Below, piece after piece: positions 41,691-50,126 of a stretch of DNA of 64,000 nucleotides. Positions within the stretch are counted from its first letter, which is position 1, and each line of letters begins with the position of its first letter. The stretch spans positions 62,001 through 126,000 of the forward strand of contig NZ_JAKGAN010000007.1 of the NCBI RefSeq assembly GCF_023061135.1, read 5' to 3'. The translations under genes and the position numbers were made by a program. The DNA comes from Chromohalobacter sarecensis (GTDB lineage Bacteria; Pseudomonadota; Gammaproteobacteria; Pseudomonadales; Halomonadaceae). The notes beneath the pieces are model-generated. The model was not told the origin of the DNA and did no database searches. It worked only from the letters and a program-made list of their open reading frames with translations.

Positions 41691-42899
41691 ATGACTGAAA
41701 CGGACGAAACCAATATCAAGATTCAGGTGCGCGGCCTGAGCAAGGTGTTTGGCTCCCAGCCTAAGAAAGCACTCGAGATGCGTAACCAGGGGAAAAAGCG
41801 CCCCGAGATTTTCGAGCAAACTGGCCAGACTCTGGGGCTTTCCAATATCGACTTCGACGTACATGAAGGCGAGCTCCTCGTCATCATGGGGCTGTCGGGT
41901 TCCGGGAAGTCGACGCTGATTCGCTGTCTCAACCGCCTCATCGAGCCCACCGAGGGCGATATCGTGATCGATGGCCAGAACATTCCTTCGCTCAGCGAGA
42001 AAGAGTTGCTGGAATGTCGGCGTCGCCACTTTTCGATGGTCTTCCAGAATTTCGCGTTATTTCCGCATAAAACCGTGCAGGAAAACGCCGAATACGGTCT
42101 CGAAGTGCGCGGCATCGAAAAAAAATCTCGCGTAGAAAGCGCACGCAACTCCCTCAAGCAGGTAGGCCTGGATGGCTGGGAAGATGCCTACCCGAGCCAG
42201 CTTTCCGGGGGCATGCAGCAGCGTGTCGGCCTTGCCCGTGCATTGGCTAACGACTCTACCGTGATGCTGATGGATGAGGCGTTTTCGGCACTCGATCCGC
42301 TGATCCGCAAGGAGATGCAGCAAGAATTGATCGAGCTGCAGCATCGCATGAAGAAGACCACCATCTTCATCACCCACGATCTTGATGAAGCGATCAGCAT
42401 CGGCGATCGCATCATCCTGCTCAAGGATGGCGAAGTCGTGCAGATGGGCACGCCCGAAGAGATCCTGACGCGGCCCGCTGACGATTACGTGGCGCGCTTC
42501 GTCGAGGGCGTGGACATGTCGCGCATCTTTACGGCCAATAGTGCCTTGCGCCCTGTGCGTGCCACGGCGCGTGAGAGCGACGGCCCGCGTACCGTGTTGC
42601 GCAAGATGAGCGACAACGGACTCGACTCCATCTACGTCATCGGTCGTGACCGTACCTTGTTGGGCATCGTGAGTGTCGACGATGTCGATGCGGCTGCCAG
42701 GGCTGGCAAGGACACGATCAACGAGTTGATCCAGAACGACTTCCCGAAGGCCGGTCCGGATGAACCGATGAACAATCTCTTTGCCATGTTTAATGATAAA
42801 AGCTATCCGATTGCCATCGTCGACGACAACCAGCGCTTATTGGGTGTGGTCGTGAAGGGCGCGGTACTTGAAAAACTGGCTGAAGCGGGAGAGCACTGA
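41691..42899 (+). CDS. proV: Glycine betaine/proline ABC transporter ATP-binding protein
   Basis: ATPase of the osmoprotectant importer. 402 residues from the ATG at 41691, which gives the usual ProV N-terminus. Walker A 'GLSGSGKST', Q-loop 'MVFQNFALFPHKTV', signature 'LSGGMQQRVGLARAL', Walker B 'VMLMDEAFSALDPL', H-loop 'IFITHDLDEA'. Two C-terminal CBS domains (about 285-400, 'LDSIYVIGRDRTLLGIVSVD' and 'SYPIAIVDDNQRLLGVVVKG') sense ionic strength in this family. Its stop overlaps the proW start (TGATG). Confidence 0.96.
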   Translation: MTETDETNIKIQVRGLSKVFGSQPKKALEMRNQGKKRPEIFEQTGQTLGLSNIDFDVHEGELLVIMGLSGSGKSTLIRCLNRLIEPTEGDIVIDGQNIPSLSEKELLECRRRHFSMVFQNFALFPHKTVQENAEYGLEVRGIEKKSRVESARNSLKQVGLDGWEDAYPSQLSGGMQQRVGLARALANDSTVMLMDEAFSALDPLIRKEMQQELIELQHRMKKTTIFITHDLDEAISIGDRIILLKDGEVVQMGTPEEILTRPADDYVARFVEGVDMSRIFTANSALRPVRATARESDGPRTVLRKMSDNGLDSIYVIGRDRTLLGIVSVDDVDAAARAGKDTINELIQNDFPKAGPDEPMNNLFAMFNDKSYPIAIVDDNQRLLGVVVKGAVLEKLAEAGEH

Positions 42900-43744
42900 T
42901 GGCGATTGATATTCCACGCATTCCCCTCGGCGACGGTATCGAGGGTGGTCTCGATTTTCTGACATCGCATTATTCCGTGGTGACGCGAGGTATTTCACGT
43001 GTCACGCAGAGCGGGATCACGGTGCTCAACGATGGACTGATGTGGCTGCCTGAATGGGCGCTGATGGCGATCATTGCGCTGATATGCTGGCGGGTCGCTA
43101 GCTGGCGCCTGGGGGTTGGAGCAGTATTGGGTCTGGCCTTGATCTGGAACCTTGGCCTTTGGGACCCCATGATCGAGACCTTGACGCTGGTAGTGATCGC
43201 TACAGTTGTCGCGGTAATTATTGCCATGCCTCTCGGGGTTCTCGCGGCCATTTCGGATCGCTTCTATAGTGTCATCATGCCGGTTCTGGATTTCATGCAG
43301 ACCATGCCGGCCTTTGTTTACCTTATTCCGGCCATTCCGTTTTTCGGTATTGGGTCGGTGTCGGCTATTTTTGCCACGGTAATCTTTTCGATGCCGCCGG
43401 CGATACGCTTCACGACGTTGGGTATTCGACAAGTTCCCAAAGACTTGATCGAGGCGGCGGACGCGTTCGGTGCCACACGTAGTCAGAAGCTGATCAAGAT
43501 ACAGTTTCCGCTGTCCCTGCCGACGATCATGGCCGGCATCAATCAGACGATCATGCTGGCATTGTCGATGGTCGTGATCGCGGCGATGATCGGGGCCGAT
43601 GGCCTGGGTAGCGAAGTGTGGCGCGCCATCCAGCGTCTGCGTCCTGGCGATGGTTTCGAAGCAGGTATTGCCGTAGTGATCCTCGCCATGTTGTTGGACC
43701 GCATCACGCAGGCAATTCGCAAGCCGAGCAAGAAGACTAGCTAA
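42899..43744 (+). CDS. proW: Glycine betaine/proline ABC transporter permease
   Basis: Inner-membrane channel subunit, 281 residues with about seven helices. The BPD_transp_1 loop is 'LIEAADAFGATRSQKLIKIQ' and the late 'LALSMVVIAAMIGADGLGSE' is typical of OpuAB/ProW. The N-terminal periplasmic extension is much shorter than in E. coli ProW. It is coupled to proV and followed by three stem-loops before proX. Confidence 0.95.
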   Translation: MAIDIPRIPLGDGIEGGLDFLTSHYSVVTRGISRVTQSGITVLNDGLMWLPEWALMAIIALICWRVASWRLGVGAVLGLALIWNLGLWDPMIETLTLVVIATVVAVIIAMPLGVLAAISDRFYSVIMPVLDFMQTMPAFVYLIPAIPFFGIGSVSAIFATVIFSMPPAIRFTTLGIRQVPKDLIEAADAFGATRSQKLIKIQFPLSLPTIMAGINQTIMLALSMVVIAAMIGADGLGSEVWRAIQRLRPGDGFEAGIAVVILAMLLDRITQAIRKPSKKTS

Positions 43745-43750
43745 AAGCAA

Positions 43751-43811
43751 GGCGTTACAAAACGCCATGTATCGAGCATGCGCTCGAAAAGGAACGGTCG
43801 CTGGCCGTTCC
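43751..43811 (+). promoter_or_regulatory. Three consecutive stem-loops between proW and proX
   Basis: GGCGTT-ACAA-AACGCC (43751-43766), CGAG-CATGCG-CTCG (43773-43786) and GGAACGG-7-CCGTTCC (43791-43811) follow each other with 4-6 base linkers. None is followed by a T-run, so RNA processing or stabilisation is more likely than termination. Confidence 0.7.
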
Positions 43812-43848
43812 GGTAAGATCTCCCATCAATAAGAGAAGGGGAATAACG

Positions 43849-44733
43849 ATGACACGCACTCCATTGAAGAAAGCCGTTCGCTATGGCGCCATCATGATGG
43901 CCGCCGGTGCAGGGCTCAATGCGGGCATCGCGCAAGCGCAGGACAGCAAGGGTGATATCACGCTCGCCTATGTCGAGTGGTCTTCCGAAGTAGCCTCCAC
44001 CAACGTGGTTCGAGCGGTGCTCGAAGAGCAAGGTTACAATGTGGAGATGTCCTCATTGTCTGCCGCTGCGATGTGGCAAGCTGTGGCGTATGGTGATGCC
44101 GATGGCATGGTGGCAGCATGGTTGCCTTCCACGCATGAACAGTACCTCGACGAGGTGGGCGACAAGGTCGAGAACCTGGGGCCGAACCTGCAGGGTACCA
44201 AGCTGGGGCTTGTCGTTCCCTCTTATACCGATATCTCGTCTATCGACGAACTTGATGACAAGGCCGATATGGTCAATGACGAGATCGTGGGGATCGATCC
44301 CGGTGCCGGTCTCATGAACCTGACCGAAAATGTCATCGATGAATACGATCTTGATGATGCTATCAACCTGCAATCAGGTAGCGGCGCCACCATGACCGCT
44401 GCGCTGGATAGTGCCATCAAGAACGATGAAGATATCGTGGTCGCTGGTTGGACACCACACTGGATGTTCGCACGCTGGGATCTCAAGTACCTGGACGATC
44501 CCAAGAACGTCTACGGTGGTGCCGAGCACATCAATACCGTCGTGCGCCAAGGGCTGAAGGACGATATGCCGGAAGCCTACGCGATTCTCGATAACTTCGA
44601 GTGGACGCCGGAGCAGATGGGCGAAGTGATGCTCATGAACCAGGAAGAAGATTCCGATCCGTACGAAAACGCCAAGAAGTGGGTCGATGAGAACCCCGAT
44701 GTCGTCGATGAGTGGGTAAACGGCGACAGCTGA
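43849..44733 (+). CDS. proX: Glycine betaine/proline-binding periplasmic protein
   Basis: Binding protein (OpuAC type) that delivers betaine to ProVW. 294 residues. The signal peptide ends 'GIAQAQDSK'. Family segments: 'DITLAYVEWSSEVASTNVV', 'GDADGMVAAWLPSTHEQYLD', 'GIDPGAGLM' and 'VAGWTPHWMFARWDLKYLDD', which contain aromatic residues of the betaine cage. The mature protein is strongly acidic (for example 'QEEDSDPYENAKKWVDENPD'), typical of exported proteins in halophiles. AGAAGGGGAA precedes the ATG. A strong terminator follows. Confidence 0.95.
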   Translation: MTRTPLKKAVRYGAIMMAAGAGLNAGIAQAQDSKGDITLAYVEWSSEVASTNVVRAVLEEQGYNVEMSSLSAAAMWQAVAYGDADGMVAAWLPSTHEQYLDEVGDKVENLGPNLQGTKLGLVVPSYTDISSIDELDDKADMVNDEIVGIDPGAGLMNLTENVIDEYDLDDAINLQSGSGATMTAALDSAIKNDEDIVVAGWTPHWMFARWDLKYLDDPKNVYGGAEHINTVVRQGLKDDMPEAYAILDNFEWTPEQMGEVMLMNQEEDSDPYENAKKWVDENPDVVDEWVNGDS

Positions 44734-44777
44734 TAAGCGCTACTTTCGATAGTATTTGTCGAAGAGCGTTGAACCAG

Positions 44778-44807
44778 ACGCCCGATCCTACGTGGATCGG
44801 GCGTTTT
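44778..44807. terminator. Terminator after proX
   Basis: ACGCCCGATCC (44778-44788) pairs perfectly with GGATCGGGCGT (44794-44804), followed by TTT. It lies between convergent proX and pdxH and can serve both. Confidence 0.9.
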
Positions 44808-44851
44808 GCATGGTGGGCTGGCCAACGCGCTGAATGAGCCAAGCCGTAAGA

Positions 44852-45499
44852 TTAAGGCGCCAGACGCGTTTTGCTCCAGGCTGCGTCCTGCTCGTGGTGG
44901 CGGTAGCGAATGCGGTCGTGGAGACGGTTGGACTGGCCTTGCCAGAACTCCAGAATAAGCGGGCGAACACGATAGCCACCCCAGTGAGGTGGACGCTCGA
45001 CGCTCTGATCGGAATAGACCTGTTCGAAGCGTTGCTTGCGCTCCTCAAGCCATTCGCGGTCGGGGATTTCTACGCTTTGCTGGGAAATCCACGCCCCTAG
45101 CTGGCTGTCCCGAGGGCGGCTGGCGAAATACTCATCCGAAATGCTGGTCTCGGCTTTTTCCACGCGTCCTTCGATACGTACCTGCCGGTGAAGGGTGGGC
45201 CACCAGAACACCAGAGCAGCATGCGGGACATTGGCCAACTCACTGCCTTTGTGGCTTTGGTAATTGGTGAAGAACACGAACCCTTGCGCGTCGAAATGCT
45301 TGAGCAATACCACGCGGGCATGCGGGAGTCCTTGGCTATCGACGGTGGCCAATGTCATGGCGTTGGGATCTTGAGGTTCATGCTCACGGGCAGCCGAGAA
45401 CCAGGCCTGAAACAAATCGATGGGCGATGCCGGCGTGTGCGCGTCGGAGAGTGTCTCGCCAGCATAATCGCGTCGAAGGTCAGCGATATCGTAGTTCAT
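44852..45499 (-). CDS. pdxH: Pyridoxamine 5'-phosphate oxidase
   Basis: FMN enzyme that makes pyridoxal 5'-phosphate. 215 residues, the usual length. 'NAMTLATVDSQGLPHARVVL' and 'DAQGFVFFTNYQSHKGSEL' bind FMN; 'RQVRIEGRVEKAETSISDEY' and the C-terminal 'YRVRPLILEFWQGQSNRLHD' bind substrate. GGAGAGGAAG precedes the ATG. The C-terminus 'DAAWSKTRLAP' is typical. Confidence 0.96.
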   Translation of the reverse strand: MNYDIADLRRDYAGETLSDAHTPASPIDLFQAWFSAAREHEPQDPNAMTLATVDSQGLPHARVVLLKHFDAQGFVFFTNYQSHKGSELANVPHAALVFWWPTLHRQVRIEGRVEKAETSISDEYFASRPRDSQLGAWISQQSVEIPDREWLEERKQRFEQVYSDQSVERPPHWGGYRVRPLILEFWQGQSNRLHDRIRYRHHEQDAAWSKTRLAP

Positions 45500-45614
45500 G
45501 GTCTTCCTCTCCTAAGTGTGTATCCATCTTCATTGGGTGGCGGCCTTCGGCGGATTTTTCCGGTGAATGCGGTCATACCCATCAGGATAGCGCTCCAGGC
45601 GGTCGAGATCGTTC

Positions 45615-46006
45615 TTAGTCTTTCAATTGTTGTCGACGCCAGCGTGCATAGGCGGCAGCGCTGACGAACAAGATGAGGGCGGCAAGTGTTTCCAACGTCC
45701 CCCATACCAGCCGTCCCGGGAGCTGAGCGATCATCAGTCCCTGCAAGATATACAGCAGGCTGACAAATGCGAGCATGACATGCCCACGCGGGCGTCTGGT
45801 GATAATAGGGGGCAGGAAGAGCACTAGAGGCAGGAGGCGAACGGCGATGGGCATCAGGCCAATCTGACCGCTGGCATGTAGTTGCCAACCGCCGATCAGT
45901 TGCAAGATGGCCAGTGCCGCCAAGCCGCCCCAAACGCCTCGACGTGCCTGTATCGCAACATATGCTAACCCGTAGCGTGTCGCCAGTTGGTCGAGCTGTT
46001 GGCGCA

Positions 46007-46007
<1 letters not shown>
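45615..46007 (-). CDS. DUF2069 membrane protein
   Basis: 130 residues with four hydrophobic helices, an inner-membrane protein of unknown function. 'RLLPLVLFLPPIITRRPRGH' and 'SLLYILQGLM' are typical DUF2069 segments. Its ATG overlaps the wrbA stop by one base (TAATG). DUF2069 commonly sits next to wrbA and arsC-like genes, as here. Confidence 0.85.
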
Positions 46008-46663
<656 letters not shown>

Positions 46664-47011
46664 TCATTCAATCAAGTCGAGAAGAACTTCCGGGGGACGA
46701 CCGATGCGGGCACGCGTGCCGTCGTCGAGTATCGGACGTTGCATGAGCCGAGGATAGTCGGCAATGGCCTGCAAGCGCTCCTCGTCGCTGGGATCCTCGA
46801 GCGCCAAGGCTTTCCACTGGGCTTCATTGGTGCGCACCAAGGCGGGTACGCCGCCCTCAAGACGCTGCGCGAGCGTACGAAGATGGGGGATGTCGAGTGG
46901 AGCATCGAGATAGCGATGCACGTTGACGTCGACACGGCGGGTCTCAAGCAGGGCCAAAGCCTCTCGCGACTTAGAACAGCGCGGGTTGTGGTAAAGTGTA
47001 AAAGTCGTCAT
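46664..47011 (-). CDS. arsC: ArsC/Spx-family protein (glutaredoxin-dependent arsenate reductase type)
   Basis: 115 residues. Catalytic Cys12 in 'HNPRCSKSREAL' and the later 'YPRLMQRPILDDGTRARIGR' with the arsenate-site arginines support true ArsC activity rather than a YffB-type relative. No ars regulator or pump is nearby, so it may be a housekeeping copy. GGAG lies 6 bases before the ATG. First of the arsC-wrbA-DUF2069 run. Confidence 0.88.
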   Translation of the reverse strand: MTTFTLYHNPRCSKSREALALLETRRVDVNVHRYLDAPLDIPHLRTLAQRLEGGVPALVRTNEAQWKALALEDPSDEERLQAIADYPRLMQRPILDDGTRARIGRPPEVLLDLIE

Positions 47012-47074
47012 GCCTTAACTCCGGCAGCTGGGGTCGACGAATCAACTAATTAGCCAAGCATTGTAGAGTGCCAC

Positions 47075-48295
47075 ATGCGACGCCCACAACTCCTCGACCG
47101 CCGCTGGCCCGCCATCATCCTGCGTAGCCTGCGTGAACTGATACAGCGTTTCGATTCTCATGACGGGCTCAAGACTGCTTCGGCGTTGACCTATACGACC
47201 TTGTTCGCCGTGGTCCCGTTCATGACCGTCGTCTATGCAATGCTGTCGGCCATCCCCAGCTTTCAAGGGATCAGCGAAGAACTTCAAGGCCTGATTTTCA
47301 GCCAATTCGTGCCTGCCACGGGGTCGTCGTTGGTCGAGCACTTGCGTGATTTTTCTCGCCAGGCCCGCAGCCTGACGTTGATCGGTCTGATCTTTCTGCT
47401 GGTGACAGCCGTGATGATGATGGTCACCGTCGAAAAAGCGTTCAACACGATCTGGCATGTGTCGCGGAGTCGACGGGGAGTGTCCAGCTTTTTGTTGTAT
47501 TGGGCGGTGCTGACGCTCGGCCCTTTGCTGCTAGGTTCCGGGTTCTTGCTATCTTCCTACCTGGCGTCGTTGACGTTGGTGCGCGGTGCCGCCGAGGTGC
47601 TGGGCGGGCCGGCGACCTTCCTGCGTCTGTTGCCGCTGACGCTGAGCTTCACGGCATTCGTCTTCATCTACATGGCGGTGCCTAATTGCCGCGTGCGCTT
47701 TCGGCATGCCGTGGCCGGGGCAGGGTTGGCGGCACTGGCGCTGGAGCTTGCCAAGGGCGCTTTTTCGCTTTATGTCACTTATTTCCCCTCCTACCAAGTG
47801 ATCTATGGCACTTTTGCCGCCGTGCCCTTGTTTTTGATATGGGTGTTTCTGTCTTGGTCGATCGTGTTGGTGGGGGCTGAGCTCGCGGCCTGGTTGAGTG
47901 AGCGCCGACGTGTCGAATGGCGTTACTGGCCACCATTCTGGCAAGCCGTGGGTGTCGTATCGCGTCTTCATGAAGCGCATCAGCATGGGCGATCGCTTGC
48001 CGACCGAGAATTGGCGATGTGCCTTGGGCTGCGGTACACGGAAGTGATGACGCCTCTGGAAAAGCTCGGGGTGGCCGCTCAGCTCGACAATGATCGCTGG
48101 ATGCTGGGACGTGATCTGGGTGAGCTGACGCTCTGGGAGTTTCAGCGTGCCATGCCATGGCCGGTGCCGCTGGGTGACAATGCGCCGCTGAGCGAAATGG
48201 CGCTCGTGCATGCTGCGCTTCAGGAGGCTGAAGATCACCGCCAGCAGGTATTGACGAAGCCTATTGAAAGCCTATTGCACTCGTCTCGTGAATGA
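47075..48295 (+). CDS. yihY: YihY/BrkB-family inner-membrane protein
   Basis: 406 residues with about six hydrophobic helices in the first 290 residues and a cytosolic winged-helix-like tail (about 300-400). 'KTASALTYTTLFAVVPFMTV', 'SYQVIYGTFAAVPLFLIWVF' and 'SWSIVLVGAELAAWLSE' are the BrkB/YihY core. The family was once thought to be RNase BN, but that is not supported; the role is unknown. It diverges from the arsC-wrbA run. Confidence 0.9.
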   Translation: MRRPQLLDRRWPAIILRSLRELIQRFDSHDGLKTASALTYTTLFAVVPFMTVVYAMLSAIPSFQGISEELQGLIFSQFVPATGSSLVEHLRDFSRQARSLTLIGLIFLLVTAVMMMVTVEKAFNTIWHVSRSRRGVSSFLLYWAVLTLGPLLLGSGFLLSSYLASLTLVRGAAEVLGGPATFLRLLPLTLSFTAFVFIYMAVPNCRVRFRHAVAGAGLAALALELAKGAFSLYVTYFPSYQVIYGTFAAVPLFLIWVFLSWSIVLVGAELAAWLSERRRVEWRYWPPFWQAVGVVSRLHEAHQHGRSLADRELAMCLGLRYTEVMTPLEKLGVAAQLDNDRWMLGRDLGELTLWEFQRAMPWPVPLGDNAPLSEMALVHAALQEAEDHRQQVLTKPIESLLHSSRE

Positions 48296-48368
48296 CGGCA
48301 GGGTGATTGAAATATTCATATTTTATACCGTTATCTACCTTGCGCTTTCATCTCAAAATTGAACCTGA

Positions 48369-48788
48369 CTATAAGCGTTGATAAACCCAAGCACTTTGAC
48401 CACTAGCGAGTTTGACGTTTATACGCCGATAACGCTCGCCGAGATGCTCGTATCGGTCCAAACGTTTGAGTTCATCGCTTGTGACTGAAAGAGTATAGCC
48501 ATCGACCTGCGCATTCGTCGCGGGTGAAATATCCAACTCATCACGGGTATAACCACGAAGCGTGGCGGGTGTCGCGGTACCGGCACGTCGCATGACTAGC
48601 CAGCGGATCGGGGCATAACGCAGAGTGCCATAGACAAACACGGTATGGTGTTCGAGGCGATGATCCATAATCGGCGGGTTGGCGGGTGCTGCATAGCCAT
48701 AGGGGCTCTGGAAGGCGTACCAAAGGTAGCCGAACCCGAGAACGATGACGAGTACGGCGGCACCCCCAATTCTATAGACCCAGCGCAT
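48369..48788 (-). CDS. Membrane-anchored gamma-glutamylcyclotransferase-like (GGCT/AIG2) protein
   Basis: 139 residues from the ATG at 48788, with GGGAG six bases upstream; the ATG at 48794 abuts that motif. One N-terminal helix (about 5-25) anchors a GGCT fold of about 95 residues. 'TVFVYGTLRYAPIRWLVM' is the substrate loop of the family (VYGTLR). The usual catalytic Glu is probably in 'DRYEHLGERYRRINV'. A periplasmic location is suggested by the anchor and is unusual for a glutathione-type cyclotransferase. Function is inferred only at fold level. Confidence 0.8.
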   Translation of the reverse strand: MRWVYRIGGAAVLVIVLGFGYLWYAFQSPYGYAAPANPPIMDHRLEHHTVFVYGTLRYAPIRWLVMRRAGTATPATLRGYTRDELDISPATNAQVDGYTLSVTSDELKRLDRYEHLGERYRRINVKLASGQSAWVYQRL

Positions 48789-48945
48789 TGGCATCTCCCG
48801 AGTTCTTAAAGTGCAAGACTGTGTACGAGTGAAGCAGGGTGCCCATGTTTGCGCTTGCCGCCAGGGGCGGTGAGTGTGGCATTATCTCGTTAGCTTGGGA
48901 ACCGTCAAGGCTTCCCGAGATCGTGGGCCATAGGAGAGCAAGCCA

Positions 48946-49539
48946 ATGAGCCAGCACATGCGGGACGATCTATTTCGGCAGATGTTGGGAGAAGACGTTC
49001 AGCCCTTGACCAAAGGCCGCGACAAGGCGGACGTCGAATATTCGCCCTCCGCTCCTTCTGAGGCTCAGTTGGCTCGCCGTGCTCAGGCCGAGGCCGATGA
49101 GTCGGAGAGCAATTTCTTATCCGATGAGTTCGTCGAGCTGGTAGGGCCGGCCGATCCCATCGAGTATCGCCGCGATGGCATCCAACTCGGCGTTGTCGAG
49201 CGTTTGCGCCATGGCGGCTATGCCCCGGAAGCGTATTTGCACTTGCAAAAAAGGCCGCTTGAAGTATGTCGCCGTGAGCTGTTTCGGTTCATACGCGATG
49301 CGCGCGAGCATGACCTGCGCTGTGTGTTGATCGTGCATGGCCGTAGCAAGGAAGCTGAAGGGCAGGCGAATATCGCACGCTCCTACGTCGGCAAATGGCT
49401 GGCGCAGTTCGATGAGGTGCAAGCTTATGTCTCGGCGCATAAAAGCCACGGCGGCTTGGGTGCCACCTATGCCATGTTGCGCAAGTCGGAGCGTGCCCGC
49501 GCCAGAAATCGCGAACGCCAGCAGAAACGACGGGGCTGA
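48946..49539 (+). CDS. smrA: Smr-domain endonuclease-like protein (SmrA type)
   Basis: 197 residues. The C-terminal Smr domain (about 95-185) has 'LHLQKRPLEVCRREL', 'RCVLIVHGRSKEAEGQANIA' and 'SHGGLGATYAMLRKSE', the LDxHG/HGxG-type motifs of MutS2-C domains that nick nucleic acids. Here the first motif is YLHLQ rather than LDLHG. The N-terminal 90 residues are charged and probably disordered. AGGAGAG precedes the ATG. Role in E. coli relatives is poorly known. Confidence 0.87.
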   Translation: MSQHMRDDLFRQMLGEDVQPLTKGRDKADVEYSPSAPSEAQLARRAQAEADESESNFLSDEFVELVGPADPIEYRRDGIQLGVVERLRHGGYAPEAYLHLQKRPLEVCRRELFRFIRDAREHDLRCVLIVHGRSKEAEGQANIARSYVGKWLAQFDEVQAYVSAHKSHGGLGATYAMLRKSERARARNRERQQKRRG

Positions 49540-49567
49540 TTCCCTATCGGGAGAAGCGAGCTAAGAG

Positions 49568-49614
49568 AAAAACGCAGAGGGCCGACGTCCTTCTCGTTTG
49601 AGCGTGCGTCGGCC
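49568..49614 (-). terminator. Terminator after the cysI-DUF934 pair
   Basis: On the minus strand GGCCGACG (49614-49607) pairs with CGTCGGCC (49587-49580), followed by CTCTGCG and TTTTT (49572-49568). Confidence 0.65.
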
Positions 49615-49628
49615 AGTGCCTGGCAGCG

Positions 49629-50126
49629 TTAGGCGCTTTCGCGCATACGCCGTCTGAACAGGGGCTCCGGCGTGTCGGTGCCGGGCTGGTAGCTGAGGCT
49701 GAACGTGTCCAGAGCGTTGAGTGCATCTTCGACGATTTGATCTTCGCGCAGCAAGAAGGCGTCGAAGCCGCAACGCGACATGTAATACAGCTGATCGATC
49801 AGGACGTCGCCGACCGCGCGAATCTGTCCCCGGTACCCATGGCGCTCGCGAAGCTGACGCGCAATGCTGTAGCCACGGCCATCGGTGAACCTGGGAAAGT
49901 CGATGGCGACCAGCGGCGCGGCAAGTAGCTGCTCGGCGAGCTCGGGCGTAAGCTCGGTATCGCTGGCAAGCAACGGCGCGATGTCGTCGCCGGACGCTTC
50001 CTGCCACTCCACCAACGGGACGATGACCCGCCCGCTCTCGGGGCGTGGTGCATCTTCCTCGCAGAGTACCCATTCATCGTCCTCAACGCGGCGATTGGCG
50101 ATCAGGGTGCGTGGCTGCTCAGGCAT
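49629..50126 (-). CDS. DUF934 protein linked to sulfite reduction
   Basis: 165 residues from the ATG at 50126 with AAGGAG 7 bases upstream (an ATG at 50132 is too close). 'VAIDFPRFTDGRGYSIARQL', 'QIRAVGDVLIDQLYYMSRCG' and 'DAFLLREDQ' identify DUF934. These proteins nearly always follow ferredoxin/siroheme-type sulfite reductase genes and are thought to be accessory to it. It overlaps the cysI end by 8 bp. Confidence 0.9.
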   Translation of the reverse strand: MPEQPRTLIANRRVEDDEWVLCEEDAPRPESGRVIVPLVEWQEASGDDIAPLLASDTELTPELAEQLLAAPLVAIDFPRFTDGRGYSIARQLRERHGYRGQIRAVGDVLIDQLYYMSRCGFDAFLLREDQIVEDALNALDTFSLSYQPGTDTPEPLFRRRMRESA

